From the NCBI RefSeq assembly GCF_003812745.1, contig NZ_CP033831.1, positions 2,790,001 to 2,854,000 of the forward strand: DNA of 64,000 nucleotides. The letters are read 5' to 3'. Made by a program: the position numbers and the translations under genes. This DNA comes from Serratia sp. FDAARGOS_506 (GTDB taxonomy: Bacteria > Pseudomonadota > Gammaproteobacteria > Enterobacterales > Enterobacteriaceae). Numbering within the stretch: the first letter of the stretch is position 1; each line of letters starts with the position of its first letter. Below are positions 1 through 8,522 of the stretch, piece after piece. The notes under the pieces are model-generated. The model saw nothing but the letters and a program-made list of their open reading frames with translations. It was not told the origin of the DNA and searched no databases.

Positions 1-2181
1 AATTTGATGAAGCAGATGACGCTGGAAGAGAAGATCGGCCAGTTGCGGCTGATCAGCGTCGGGCCGGATAACCCGAAAGAAGCGATCCGCGAGGGCATCC
101 GCAAAGGACAGATCGGCGCCATCTTCAATACCGTCACCCGCCCGGATATTCGGGTGATGCAGGATCAGGCGATGCAACTCAGCCGCCTCAAAATCCCGTT
201 GTTCTTCGCCTATGACGTGGTGCACGGCCAGCGCACCGTGTTCCCGATCAGCCTGGGGTTGGCGGCCAGCTTCGATCTGGAAGCCATTGCGCTCAGCGCC
301 CGCGTGGCGGCGCAGGAGGCCAGCGATGATGGCCTCAACATGACCTTCGCGCCGATGGTCGATATTACCCGCGATCCGCGCTGGGGCCGGGTCTCTGAGG
401 GCTTCGGCGAAGACACCTGGCTGGTGTCGAAAATCGCCAAAGTGATGGTCGACGGTTATCAAAACGGCGATCCGGCCAAGCCCGGTTCGGTGATGGCCAG
501 CGTTAAGCACTTTGCATTGTACGGCGCCGTCGAAGGCGGCCGCGATTACAACACCGTCGACATGAGCCCGCTGCGCATGTATCAGGACTATCTGCCGCCT
601 TACAAAGCGGCAGTCGATGCCGGCAGCGGCGGGGTGATGGTGTCACTCAACTCGGTGAACGGCGTGCCGGCCACCGCCAACCCGTGGCTGCTGAAAGAGC
701 TGCTGCGTGAGCAGTGGGGCTTTAAAGGCATCACCATCAGCGACCACGGCGCGATTAAAGAGCTGATTAAACACGGCGTGGCCGCCGACGCGCGCGACGC
801 GGTGCGGATGGCAATCACCTCCGGCGTCGACATGAGCATGAGCGACGAGTTTTACGATAAATACCTGCCGGGTCTGGTGAAAGACGGGCTGGTGCCTGAA
901 AGCGATATCGATCGCGCCTGCCGCGATGTGCTGAACACCAAATACGACATGGGGTTGTTCACCGATCCGTATGTGCATCTGGGCCCGGTGGGTTCCGATC
1001 CGCAGGACACCAACGCCGAAAGCCGCCTGCACCGCGCCGAGGCGCGGGTGGTGGCGCGTAAAACGATGGTGCTGCTGAAGAACGATAAGCAGACGCTGCC
1101 GCTGAGCAAGCAGGCGACCATCGCGCTGGTCGGGCCGATGGCCGACAGCCAGCGCGACGTGATGGGCAGTTGGTCTGCCGCCGGGGTGGTCAAGCAGTCG
1201 GTCACCCTGCGCGAAGGGCTGGAGCGGGCGGTGGGCGACAAGGCGCGCATTCTTTACGCCAAGGGCGCCAACGTCACGCAGGATAAAGGTATCATCGACT
1301 ACCTGAATGAGTATGAGCCGGCGGTGGTGTTCGACACCCGTTCGCCGCAGCAGATGATCGACGAAGCGGTACAGGCGGCGAACAAGGCCGACGTGGTCGT
1401 GGCGGTGGTGGGGGAATCGCAGGGCATGGCGCATGAGGCCTCCAGCCGTGCCGACATCACGATTCCGCAGAGCCAGCGCGATCTGATCGCCGCGCTGAAG
1501 GCCACCGGCAAACCGCTGGTGCTGGTGCTGATGAACGGCCGGCCGCTGGCGCTGAGCTGGGAGAGCGAGCAGGCGGACGCGATGCTGGAAACCTGGTACA
1601 GCGGCACCGAGGGCGGCAACGCGGTGGCGGACGTGCTGTTCGGCGATTACAACCCGTCGGGCAAGCTGCCGATGACCTTCCCGCGTTCGGTCGGCCAGAT
1701 CCCGATGTACTACAACCACCTGAACACCGGTCGTCCGTTCGGCAAGGAGAACCCGGGCAAGTACACCTCGCGCTACTTCGATTCGCCCAACGGCCCGCTG
1801 TATCCGTTCGGTTACGGTCTGAGCTACACCACCTTCAGCCTGTCGGATCTGAAATTGTCCAGCCCGACGATGGCGCGCAACGGCAAGTTAACCGCCAGCG
1901 TCACGCTGAAGAATACCGGCAAGTACGACGGTGCCACGGTGGTGCAGCTGTATCTGCAGGACGTGACCGCCTCGGTCAGCCGGCCGGTAAAAGAGCTGCG
2001 CAACTTCAAGAAAGTGACGCTGAAGGCCGGCCAGTCGCAGCAGGTTGAGCTGCCGATTAGCGAAGACGATCTGAAGTTCTACAACGCCAGCTTGAAATGG
2101 GGGGCGGAGCCGGGCAAATTCAACGTGTTCGTTGGCCTGGACTCCGACAACGTGCAGGCGCAAAGTTTTACGCTGAAGTAA
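1..2181 (+). CDS. bglX: Periplasmic beta-glucosidase BglX (GH3), 5' end cut by window
   Basis: Hydrolyses terminal beta-D-glucosyl residues from oligosaccharides; the E. coli enzyme is periplasmic. The reading frame is open from base 1. The first residues align with about residue 40 of E. coli BglX (near the shared IGQLRLISVGPDNPKEAIR), so the signal peptide and about 40 residues are missing. The GH3 nucleophile is the Asp of ISDHGA, residue 247 counted from the codon at base 4. The middle holds the (alpha/beta)6 sandwich domain, and the C-terminus a fibronectin-III-like domain (near FGYGLSYTTFSLSD onward). Similarity to BglX runs to the last residues. The next gene follows after 71 bp on the same strand. 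Confidence 0.95.
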   Translation, partial: NLMKQMTLEEKIGQLRLISVGPDNPKEAIREGIRKGQIGAIFNTVTRPDIRVMQDQAMQLSRLKIPLFFAYDVVHGQRTVFPISLGLAASFDLEAIALSARVAAQEASDDGLNMTFAPMVDITRDPRWGRVSEGFGEDTWLVSKIAKVMVDGYQNGDPAKPGSVMASVKHFALYGAVEGGRDYNTVDMSPLRMYQDYLPPYKAAVDAGSGGVMVSLNSVNGVPATANPWLLKELLREQWGFKGITISDHGAIKELIKHGVAADARDAVRMAITSGVDMSMSDEFYDKYLPGLVKDGLVPESDIDRACRDVLNTKYDMGLFTDPYVHLGPVGSDPQDTNAESRLHRAEARVVARKTMVLLKNDKQTLPLSKQATIALVGPMADSQRDVMGSWSAAGVVKQSVTLREGLERAVGDKARILYAKGANVTQDKGIIDYLNEYEPAVVFDTRSPQQMIDEAVQAANKADVVVAVVGESQGMAHEASSRADITIPQSQRDLIAALKATGKPLVLVLMNGRPLALSWESEQADAMLETWYSGTEGGNAVADVLFGDYNPSGKLPMTFPRSVGQIPMYYNHLNTGRPFGKENPGKYTSRYFDSPNGPLYPFGYGLSYTTFSLSDLKLSSPTMARNGKLTASVTLKNTGKYDGATVVQLYLQDVTASVSRPVKELRNFKKVTLKAGQSQQVELPISEDDLKFYNASLKWGAEPGKFNVFVGLDSDNVQAQSFTLK

Positions 2182-2187
2182 CCCTGT

Positions 2188-2217
2188 CCCCCTCGTTCGC
2201 CGCGCTGAGCGAGGGGG
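2188..2217 (+). other. Intercistronic hairpin between bglX and the next gene
   Basis: CCCCCTCG (2188-2195) and CGAGGGGG (2210-2217) form a perfect 8-bp stem with a 14-nt loop. No T run follows, so it is not a good terminator. It may stabilise the bglX mRNA or trim read-through. Confidence 0.4.
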
Positions 2218-2252
2218 CATCCATTCCCGCTAACGTCATCGGAGCCTGTCTC

Positions 2253-3176
2253 ATGAAACGCTATCTGGACTGCAGCGCCAGCGATCTGGCAGATATCGGC
2301 AAAGCCGATCTGCTCTATGCCATCCGCGCCAGCGAAGGGCGCATCCTGGTCAGCGAAACCATCGCGGTCACTCAGCCGCTGCTCAATAACGTCACCAACG
2401 CCGAGCTGGCGGCCAGCCAGGGCGCCGACCTGCTGCTGCTGAACCTGTTCGACGTCGACCAGCCGTATATTGCGGGCCTGCCCGCCGACGTGCCGCCGCA
2501 GGAGGCGCTGCGCACGCTGCAGCGCCTGACCGGGCGGGTAATCGGGGTGAACCTGGAGGCCGTCGATCCGGCTTTCGCCACCGAACACAACGACTTCTGG
2601 CAGATGACGGCGGGCCGCGCCGCCACCGCCGAGAATGCGCGCAAGCTGTATCAGCTCGGCGCGCGCATGCTGGTGCTGACCGGCAACCCTAACAACGGCG
2701 TCAGCAATCAGGCGATCGCCGCCGCACTGAAAGCGATCCGCGATGAAGTGGGCGACGAGATGGTGTTGGTGACCGGCAAGATGCACGGGGCCGGTATCGT
2801 GCGCGAAAGCGGCAGCCAGCTGATCGGCGAGCAGGACATCGCGCTGTTCGTGGAGAACGGTGCGGACATCGTGCTGTTGCCGGCGCCGGGTACCATTCCC
2901 GGTATGTCGCAGGAGAAAGTGGCGGCGCTGATCGCTTATGCCCAGCGGCAAGGCGCGCTGGCGATGACGGCGATCGGCACCTCGCAAGAGGGGGCCGACG
3001 TGCAGACCGTGCGGCAGATTGCGTTGATGAGCAAAATGGCCGGGGCGGATTTGCACCATATCGGGGATACCGGCTATCTGGGGCTGGCGCTGCCGGAAAA
3101 CATTTTCGCTTACAGCGTGGCGATTCGCGGCGTGCGCCACACCTACAGCCGCATAGCGCGCTCGGTGAACCGCTAA
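2253..3176 (+). CDS. TIM-barrel-like protein of unknown function (DUF7916 / PEP-phosphonomutase-like)
   Basis: 307 residues from ATG 2253, with GGAG at 2241-2244 as ribosome site; the frame stays open upstream without a better start. Alternating beta-alpha units are visible, with glycine-rich strand ends such as VTGKMHGAGIV, VLLPAPGTIPGMS and LHHIGDTGY, as expected of a barrel. I connect it with a family labelled haloacid dehalogenase-like or PEP phosphonomutase-like in databases and, I believe, DUF7916. I see none of the standard HAD motifs, so the HAD label looks wrong. Its position just downstream of bglX suggests a role in glucoside use; this is inference. Confidence 0.55.
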   Translation: MKRYLDCSASDLADIGKADLLYAIRASEGRILVSETIAVTQPLLNNVTNAELAASQGADLLLLNLFDVDQPYIAGLPADVPPQEALRTLQRLTGRVIGVNLEAVDPAFATEHNDFWQMTAGRAATAENARKLYQLGARMLVLTGNPNNGVSNQAIAAALKAIRDEVGDEMVLVTGKMHGAGIVRESGSQLIGEQDIALFVENGADIVLLPAPGTIPGMSQEKVAALIAYAQRQGALAMTAIGTSQEGADVQTVRQIALMSKMAGADLHHIGDTGYLGLALPENIFAYSVAIRGVRHTYSRIARSVNR

Positions 3177-3744
3177 GCCTGGGGTCTTTGCGCCGTCACG
3201 ATGCTGAAATAGCCGAGCGACGGCAGTACCTGAGCAGGTCCGAAGCCGACGTCGCGCAGCAGGTCGCCGGTATCCAGCGCTGCGCGGCAGAGGTCGAGGG
3301 GCAACGACGCCGGCCAGACGTTGGCCGGATCCCATGCTCAGGCTGTGTATGGCGTGGGTGAACCGCCGCATTCTGTCGGCGTTGAGCGTATCCGTTTCAA
3401 ACAGTTCCTGCTCATCGTACATTTGCGAGATATTATTTCTGATAGCGCTTTTCAGGTTTTTCAGCGAGAAAATTTCGCTGTTTTCAACTTTCAAATCTCA
3501 GCCGTGGCCGAAATAATGCGGGCGGATTTTTAACAAAAAGGTTCCCACTCCGGCGTGAGAGAGGATGTTTCGCCGTCTCAGTCTATCAATTTAATTTATC
3601 GGTCAGGTTGCGGGGATGCAAAGCAATAAATTCAAAGATGCCAAGACGATGTGCGATAAGCACTGCCGGATAGAGATATAAATTCATCGTGATATCGAGA
3701 ATGGTTTTGTCGTCGCATTGCGGCGGCCGGACGGAATAGTTCAT
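3173..3744 (-). pseudogene. Decayed class I SAM-dependent O-methyltransferase
   Basis: Three pieces of one methyltransferase lie in order on the minus strand. Piece 1 starts at ATG 3744 behind a good purine-rich site (GGGAGGGG) and runs 52 codons to a stop at 3586-3588; it resembles the N-terminal dimerisation helices (LYLYPAVLIAHRLGIFEF). Piece 2 (about 3494-3330) carries the helical linker that ends RFTHAIHSLSMG, typical just before the Rossmann domain. Piece 3, in another frame, resumes at WDPANVW and ends with LGYFSIVTAQRP, a typical C-terminus, at the TAG 3173-3175. The SAM-binding core is missing between pieces 2 and 3. Its last bases overlap the stop of the converging gene. Confidence 0.75.
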
Positions 3745-4098
3745 GTGAGCCCCCTCCCGCTAAGGCATGGCGCGTGTTAACAGGCTATGTCACGCCTGAG
3801 ATTTTAGCAACGGGCAGGAGCGCGATTGACCGCACGCCAACGCTTTCGTTGTAAATAATCCCTAAATGAGATTATTTTTAATATGAATTGAACGCGGCCA
3901 ATATCGAGCGTGAAAAAATGATGCCGGGCGGTGGCAATTACCCAATTATGCGTTTTTATTTTATTGGAGGGTGACTTAATCACAGTTATTAACGCGTTAG
4001 GATTGTGTTAATCTATGCCGCCGTTATACCGTACCGGAATTCACATTCTTTTTGTGAATAATTCAACTTGATTACTTCATTATTAAAACGAGTTAACA
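3745..4098. other. 354-bp AT-rich intergenic region
   Basis: It lies between the start of the methyltransferase remnant and the exported small protein at 4099. It must hold the promoters for both. AT content is well above the flanks (for example the stretch 3880-4095). I see no open frame of use and no convincing -35/-10 pair that I would place to the base. Confidence 0.5.
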
Positions 4099-4491
4099 AT
4101 GAAAAAAAGCATTCTGACCGGCATGATTGCCGCGACTCTGGGCCTGTTCAACACCGCTAACGCTGAAGGAATGGATCCTGCCGCATTGAAAAACGTCTAT
4201 GACATCACGCGCAATACCGCCGGGCTGATGTCTTACTGTGTCGATAAAGGTTTCCTGAAAGCCGACAGCATCGACAACGCCAAGAAAATGGTGGCCTACG
4301 TGGCGGCTATTCCCGGCGGCGTCGACACCCGCGACGGCGACAAGCGCGAAGCGATGGGCCGCGAAGGCAATGTGCTGAACGACGACGGCAAAGTGGTCGC
4401 GTTGGAAAAAGAAGCGCCGCAGGGGCTGCAGGCATGGTGCCAGCAGGCTGACGAAGGGATCCGCCAGGGCCTGACGTCTATCGGTCAATAA
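4099..4491 (+). CDS. Small exported protein of unknown function
   Basis: 130 residues. A clear Sec signal peptide (KKS, then a hydrophobic stretch, ending NTANA at about residue 22) predicts a mature periplasmic protein of about 108 residues. Two cysteines (in SYCVDK and AWCQQ) flank the mature domain and could pair. I do not recognise the family. The gene stands alone, after an AT-rich upstream region and before hairpins (CCGGGCC/GGCCCGG at 4541-4558), and faces the alpha/beta hydrolase. The translation start is ATG 4099; the ribosome site is weak. Confidence 0.7.
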   Translation: MKKSILTGMIAATLGLFNTANAEGMDPAALKNVYDITRNTAGLMSYCVDKGFLKADSIDNAKKMVAYVAAIPGGVDTRDGDKREAMGREGNVLNDDGKVVALEKEAPQGLQAWCQQADEGIRQGLTSIGQ

Positions 4492-4564
4492 GCGCCTGAT
4501 TTAGCCTCTTCCCCTTTCAGAGCTTGTCTGAAGGGAATCTCCGGGCCAGGCGGCCCGGGGAATC

Positions 4565-5374
4565 TTACCAGAACAACGGGGTGGTGCTTTCAGCCAGAAA
4601 CGCCAGCAGCGTTTCGTTGACCGCCGTCGGGTTTTCCTTGTTGCTGATATGCCCGGCGTTGGGGATCAGCACGTGCCGACAGCCGAGAAGATCGGCCATG
4701 CGCTGGCCTTCCGCCGGCGGGCGCGGTTTATCCTGCGCACCGGTGATGACGATGCTGGTGGCGGTGATGTTTTCCAGCAATGGCAGCTTGTCGGGGCGAC
4801 CGAAGATCATCCGGCCCAGCGGCACGATGCTTTCGCGCAGGCGATCGGCAGGCAGGCTTTGCAACTGACACAGCAGCGATTGCAATAGCGCGTCGGGGAC
4901 GTCATCGGAATAGAACAGAGAAGCGACATGTTCCAGCAAAGGGGACGCGATGGCGCCGGCCTGCTCAACGGCGTCCAGCATGCCCATATAGCGCTGCCGC
5001 GCCTCCGGCGTTTCGTCGCCCAGGTAGCTGTCCAGCAGCGCCAACACCTTGACCCGTTCCGGTGCCAGCGCCGCCAGTTCAGCGCCCCACATGCCGCCGA
5101 CGGACAGGCCGACGATGCCAAACTCTTCGATATCCAAATGATCCATCAGCGCCAGATGGTCGGCGGCGATATCCGACAGGCTGTTTCGCCCGGCCGGCAG
5201 CGCCGGTGAGTCGCCGTGGCCCCAGAGATCCGGCACGATCAGGCGGTAACGTTTCGCCAGTGCTTCGAACTGCGGTGCCCACATGTTCAGGTCGAACAGA
5301 TAGCTGTGGCCCAGCAGTAACGGAAAGCCTGAGCCCACGTCGAGGTAATGCAGGGATTTGCCCATCGTTGGCAT
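4565..5374 (-). CDS. Alpha/beta hydrolase
   Basis: 269 residues with the full alpha/beta-hydrolase layout: nucleophile elbow GLSVGG (Ser91), acid in GAQD (Asp215) and base in NAGH (His242). An HG-type oxyanion region is replaced by GHSYLF near residue 22. The usual family length is 260-280. Substrate is not deducible. An internal ATG at residue 4 is an alternative start. It converges with the exported small protein and stands alone. Confidence 0.85.
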   Translation of the reverse strand: MPTMGKSLHYLDVGSGFPLLLGHSYLFDLNMWAPQFEALAKRYRLIVPDLWGHGDSPALPAGRNSLSDIAADHLALMDHLDIEEFGIVGLSVGGMWGAELAALAPERVKVLALLDSYLGDETPEARQRYMGMLDAVEQAGAIASPLLEHVASLFYSDDVPDALLQSLLCQLQSLPADRLRESIVPLGRMIFGRPDKLPLLENITATSIVITGAQDKPRPPAEGQRMADLLGCRHVLIPNAGHISNKENPTAVNETLLAFLAESTTPLFW

Positions 5375-5602
5375 CTTATCGATTCCTTATATAAAGAGAG
5401 TCCCGGCTGCTTATATCACACTCATATTCAACCTGCGGTATTAATTTACTTTAAATTACTCAGGTGAACCCTTGTTTTAAATTTTTCTTGATAACAAGAC
5501 GTCAATGAAAAGTGACGTTAAGGATAATATTCTGGTTGCAGTTAGATCCTTGGTTTATGCTGACGTTAATTTCTGGGTGGAATAGATAAACAGGGTGTTG
5601 CG

Positions 5603-6358
5603 ATGAAAAGACTTTTCAGGCTATTAATTATTTTGCTTGTCATTTTACTGCTGGCGGCGGTGCTATGGTGGTTCTTCGGGCGCGGCAATCCAAATGCGCT
5701 ATGGCAAATCGTCAGCCAACAGTGCGTGCCCAATCAGCAGCAAAACGACGATCCGGCGCCCTGCTTAAAGGTTGATTTAACCGAAGGTTATGTGCTGTTT
5801 AAGGACAGCAAAGGCCCCTCTCACGATCTGGTGATGCCAACCGTAAAGGTCAGCGGTATCGAGAGCCCGGCATTGCAGACGGAGCACGTGCCGCCTTATT
5901 TCGCTCTGGCCTGGAATAACCGTGAACATATATCCGGCGAGATGGGCAAACCATTAAAAGATGCGTGGCTTTCTCTGGCGGTCAATTCGAAATATGGCCG
6001 TTCTCAAAATCAGCTGCATATTCACGTTGCCTGCCTGCGGCAGGATGTCTATAACGCGTTGGGGCAGCAGGCGGAGCAATTAGATCAGCAGTGGCGCTCG
6101 CTGGCGGTGAAATTGGTCGGCCATCAATATCTGGCCAGAAAATTGGCGGGCACCGACTTAACCCAGGAAGATCCTTTCCGTTTGCTGTACAGCTATGTGA
6201 GGGAGCAGGGCGACAGCATCGGTAATTATGGCCTGGCGGTGGCGGTCAGCCCACAGGGCGAGATGCTGCTGTTGGCAAACCGTTTGAAGTTGACCGATCT
6301 GAATCTGGGTTCGGCCGGCGAAATTCAGGACTACCAATGCGCAGTGGCGGGAAACTGA
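5603..6358 (+). CDS. cdh: CDP-diacylglycerol pyrophosphatase
   Basis: Hydrolyses CDP-diacylglycerol to phosphatidate and CMP at the inner membrane. 251 residues. One N-terminal membrane segment (residues 4-25) anchors the protein, and the rest should face the periplasm. The HIT-like catalytic histidines are in QLHIH (His139, His141). Length and the spacing of CVPNQQ, the APCLKVD region and the C-terminal FRLLYSY fit E. coli Cdh. It stands alone, with its own upstream region of 228 bp. Confidence 0.9.
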   Translation: MKRLFRLLIILLVILLLAAVLWWFFGRGNPNALWQIVSQQCVPNQQQNDDPAPCLKVDLTEGYVLFKDSKGPSHDLVMPTVKVSGIESPALQTEHVPPYFALAWNNREHISGEMGKPLKDAWLSLAVNSKYGRSQNQLHIHVACLRQDVYNALGQQAEQLDQQWRSLAVKLVGHQYLARKLAGTDLTQEDPFRLLYSYVREQGDSIGNYGLAVAVSPQGEMLLLANRLKLTDLNLGSAGEIQDYQCAVAGN

Positions 6359-6405
6359 AGATGTAATGGCCCGCCGGCTGTGGCCCGCCGGCGGCTGTAG
6401 TGCAT

Positions 6406-6708
6406 TCAAAGCTTCTTCAGCAGTTCCAGCAGCTGCGCTTCGCTTTTCTCCGCCAACCCCTCGATCGCCAGCTTGATGATGTCGGAGCGGGTGATGCGCA
6501 CGATGCCGCTACGTGCGGCCTGGACGATCACCTCATCGATGGCTTCAATGTGGTTGTCCGTCAGGCTGACGGAAATCGCCTTATAGGTGCGCTTGCGGCC
6601 GGCCGGCTTGGCTTCCGGCGCGGGCGCTGCGACCGGCAGCGTATGCGAGGTGGCGCTGTTGATGAATTCGTCTTCCGACATGCGGTGGGTTGGGGTGCGT
6701 TTCTTCAC
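6406..6708 (-). CDS. ParA partner: small basic DNA-binding-like protein
   Basis: 100 residues from GTG 6708, which overlaps the ParA stop (GTGA) and has AGGTGAT just upstream; an ATG at 6732 is the alternative and would add 8 residues. The N-terminal half is basic and Pro/Ala rich (APAPEAKPAGRKR). The C-terminal half is a beta-strand (KAISVSLTD) plus two helices with a TRSDIIKLAIEGL segment, which looks like a ribbon-helix-helix domain. Translational coupling to a ParA ATPase suggests it is the centromere-binding partner, as in ParG- or Omega-type systems. That role is inference. Confidence 0.65.
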   Translation of the reverse strand: MKKRTPTHRMSEDEFINSATSHTLPVAAPAPEAKPAGRKRTYKAISVSLTDNHIEAIDEVIVQAARSGIVRITRSDIIKLAIEGLAEKSEAQLLELLKKL

Positions 6709-7340
6709 AGGATCACCTCTTTCACCAGGCATTCAATTTCGGTCTGCGCCTTTTCGTTGTTCGCCTCGTGCACGGTGATGGCCTCGCCCCAGGCGTCGCG
6801 GTAAATCTTCCGATCGCACAGGCGGTTGCTCACCAGAGTGAACTCCGGGTATTCGCTCAGCACCTGCGCCGCTTCGTTGGCTTCATTGATGAAGATGTTG
6901 GTCGGACACATGTTCAGCACGATGTAGCCTTTGACCTTCTCGTTGTATTCCTGCGCGGTGGAGAACATCTCTGACAGATAGCCGACGGTGTCGAGATCCA
7001 TCTGTGAAGGGCGCAGCGGCGAGAGGAACAGATCGGCGGCCAGCAGCCCGGAACGCAGCTCGGCGCTGTCGCGGCCGGCGGTGTCGACGATCACGTAGTC
7101 GTAATGGCGATCCAGCTCCAGCAGCGTTTCCTTGATTTTACCCGACGCGGCCACCACCGGAATGTGCGGCAATCCCTCAACGTTCTGACGGTCGTTGTAC
7201 CAGGTCATGATCGATTTTTGGTCGTCGGCATCGACGATGATCGCCGTCTTGCCTTGCTTAAGAATCAGATACCCGGCGATATTCACCGCTTTCGTCGACT
7301 TGCCGACGCCGCCTTTTTGCGAGCCAATCAGAACAATCAT
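6705..7340 (-). CDS. ParA/MinD-type partition ATPase
   Basis: 211 residues from ATG 7340; a TTG at 7355 is less likely. It has the deviant Walker A box KGGVGKST (residues 9-16), DADD (37-40) and the Walker A' DTAGR (86-90), all typical of small ParA ATPases that move DNA or protein cargo over the nucleoid. It lacks the N-terminal HTH of large plasmid ParA proteins, so it should not bind its own operator. It is coupled to the small basic protein downstream. Three near-identical AT-rich units sit directly upstream. There are no plasmid replication or transfer genes nearby, so this is a chromosomal orphan ParA. Confidence 0.9.
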   Translation of the reverse strand: MIVLIGSQKGGVGKSTKAVNIAGYLILKQGKTAIIVDADDQKSIMTWYNDRQNVEGLPHIPVVAASGKIKETLLELDRHYDYVIVDTAGRDSAELRSGLLAADLFLSPLRPSQMDLDTVGYLSEMFSTAQEYNEKVKGYIVLNMCPTNIFINEANEAAQVLSEYPEFTLVSNRLCDRKIYRDAWGEAITVHEANNEKAQTEIECLVKEVIL

Positions 7341-7356
7341 GCTGCCATCTCTCAAG

Positions 7357-7397
7357 TTATTAAGCTGGTAACTTATTAAGTTAATGTGCTTATTAGG
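7357..7397. repeat. Three TTATTAAG units upstream of parA (iteron-like)
   Basis: TTATTAAG occurs at 7357-7364 and 7373-7380, and TTATTAGG at 7390-7397, spaced 16-17 bp. They start 17 bp upstream of the ParA ATG. This is the layout of an operator and/or partition site. The segment 7365-7387 matches 58362-58384 at 20 of 23 positions. Confidence 0.6.
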
Positions 7398-7569
7398 TTG
7401 ATAATCAAACAGGTTAACAAGAACAACTCGCGAACAATATGCACCAACTGCGGCGGCTTGCCAAGCCAGTATGTCGTTAACTGCGCAGCTTATTTTGCGG
7501 GGAATTGACCGGATGGGTAAGTAGGAATTCTCTGGGAAGTGGCGGAGCGAATGAGAGATTTGTTAGTTT

Positions 7570-7604
7570 AACAGCTTAATAAGTTAGTGGCTTATTAAGC
7601 TGTT
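7570..7604. repeat. 14-bp perfect AT-rich inverted repeat near parA
   Basis: AACAGCTTAATAAG (7570-7583), a 7-nt spacer TTAGTGG, then CTTATTAAGCTGTT (7591-7604). It contains the same TTATTAAG core as the parA-upstream units, once on each strand. It sits 8 bp past the yajD stop but has few G/C pairs and no T run, so a binding site is more likely than a terminator. Confidence 0.6.
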
Positions 7605-7611
7605 GGTGGGA

Positions 7612-7953
7612 TTATTTCTTCATCATCGCCTTCAGGTTGGCGAACGGGTTGTGGGTGGCGACGCCGATGTCTTTCTGCGCGTCTTCACCGGCCACCACCG
7701 TCGAACCGTATTGATCGGCTTCGGTGTATTTCGAGTGCTCGTGGTCGTGGCAATACAGGCACAGCATTTCCCAGTTGCTGCCGTCTTCCGGGTTGTTGCT
7801 GTGATCGTGATCGATGTGGTGCACCGTCAGCTCGCGCAGGTTGGAATACACGAATTCGCGCGAGCAGCGCCCGCACACCCAGGGGAACAGTTTCAGCGCT
7901 TTTTCGCGGTAGCCGGTTTCCAGCTTCGCATAGTTTTTGGGGATATAGGCCAT
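7612..7953 (-). CDS. yajD: HNH nuclease family protein YajD
   Basis: 113 residues from ATG 7953; the frame is open 11 codons further, but MAYIPKNY matches the E. coli YajD N-terminus. It shows two CxxC zinc pairs (Cys27/30 and Cys65/68) around the HNH motif VHHIDHDH, close to the E. coli protein throughout. A nuclease role is inferred from the family. It stands downstream of a GNAT gene on the same strand and upstream of the partition locus. Confidence 0.9.
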   Translation of the reverse strand: MAYIPKNYAKLETGYREKALKLFPWVCGRCSREFVYSNLRELTVHHIDHDHSNNPEDGSNWEMLCLYCHDHEHSKYTEADQYGSTVVAGEDAQKDIGVATHNPFANLKAMMKK

Positions 7954-8007
7954 GGTGGTCGTCCGTCGGGAATCAATATGCGGCAAATAATACCACAGTG
8001 CGTGCGG

Positions 8008-8469
8008 CTACAACGTGCGGCTCATCACCGTGACGGCCTCGCCGGCGACCTGGCGTTGCTCTAGAGGGCGCCAGCCGAGTTTCTGATACAGCGCCTGCTG
8101 ATCGGGCGTGTACAGATACAGTTCGTCTACGCCCTGAGCCCGGCTATGTTCGATGCAGTGCGCGATCAGGTTACGGGCAATGCCTTGGCCGCGGTGCTGC
8201 GGATGAGTGAAGACTTCGCTCAGCCAGTATTGGCGTTCCGGTTTATCCGTTAATTCATACAGAGTCACGCTGGCGGTGCCGACGATCTGTTGCTGCGGCG
8301 ACAGCGCCAGCAGCACGACGCCCGGGCGATCGGGCGCGCAGCGTTCAGCCAGCCGCCGGCTGATGATGTCGCGGCTGCTCCACTGCGCAAAGGCGCCCCA
8401 TTCCTGGTGAAGCAACGCGGCCAGTTCGTCAATGCGCCGGCGATGGGCGAGCAGCGGTTCGATGTGCAT
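8008..8469 (-). CDS. GNAT-family N-acetyltransferase
   Basis: 153 residues. The acetyl-CoA loop is HPQHRGQGIARNLI (R/Q-x-x-G-x-G/A), followed by the usual C-terminal LYTPDQQALYQKLGWRP. Acceptor substrate unknown. Length is standard for a single-domain GNAT. It is followed at 38 bp distance by the YajD frame on the same strand, with no evident promoter between the two. Confidence 0.85.
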   Translation of the reverse strand: MHIEPLLAHRRRIDELAALLHQEWGAFAQWSSRDIISRRLAERCAPDRPGVVLLALSPQQQIVGTASVTLYELTDKPERQYWLSEVFTHPQHRGQGIARNLIAHCIEHSRAQGVDELYLYTPDQQALYQKLGWRPLEQRQVAGEAVTVMSRTL

Positions 8470-8522
8470 AGTTTGCCAATATTTTATAGTCAGGGAAAAA
8501 ACACTCTAGCCTAAGCGGCCGG

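Noticed and set aside
2079-3494. Long minus-strand open frame of 471 codons opposite the gene at 2253
   Set aside because: Only its first about 55 codons look protein-like, and those belong to the methyltransferase remnant. The rest is the complement of a good plus-strand gene and has H/R/Q-rich, shadow-like composition.
7570-7604. Inverted repeat after yajD considered as a terminator
   Set aside because: The stem is mostly A/T, there is no T run on either strand, and its core recurs upstream of parA and at 58.4 kb.
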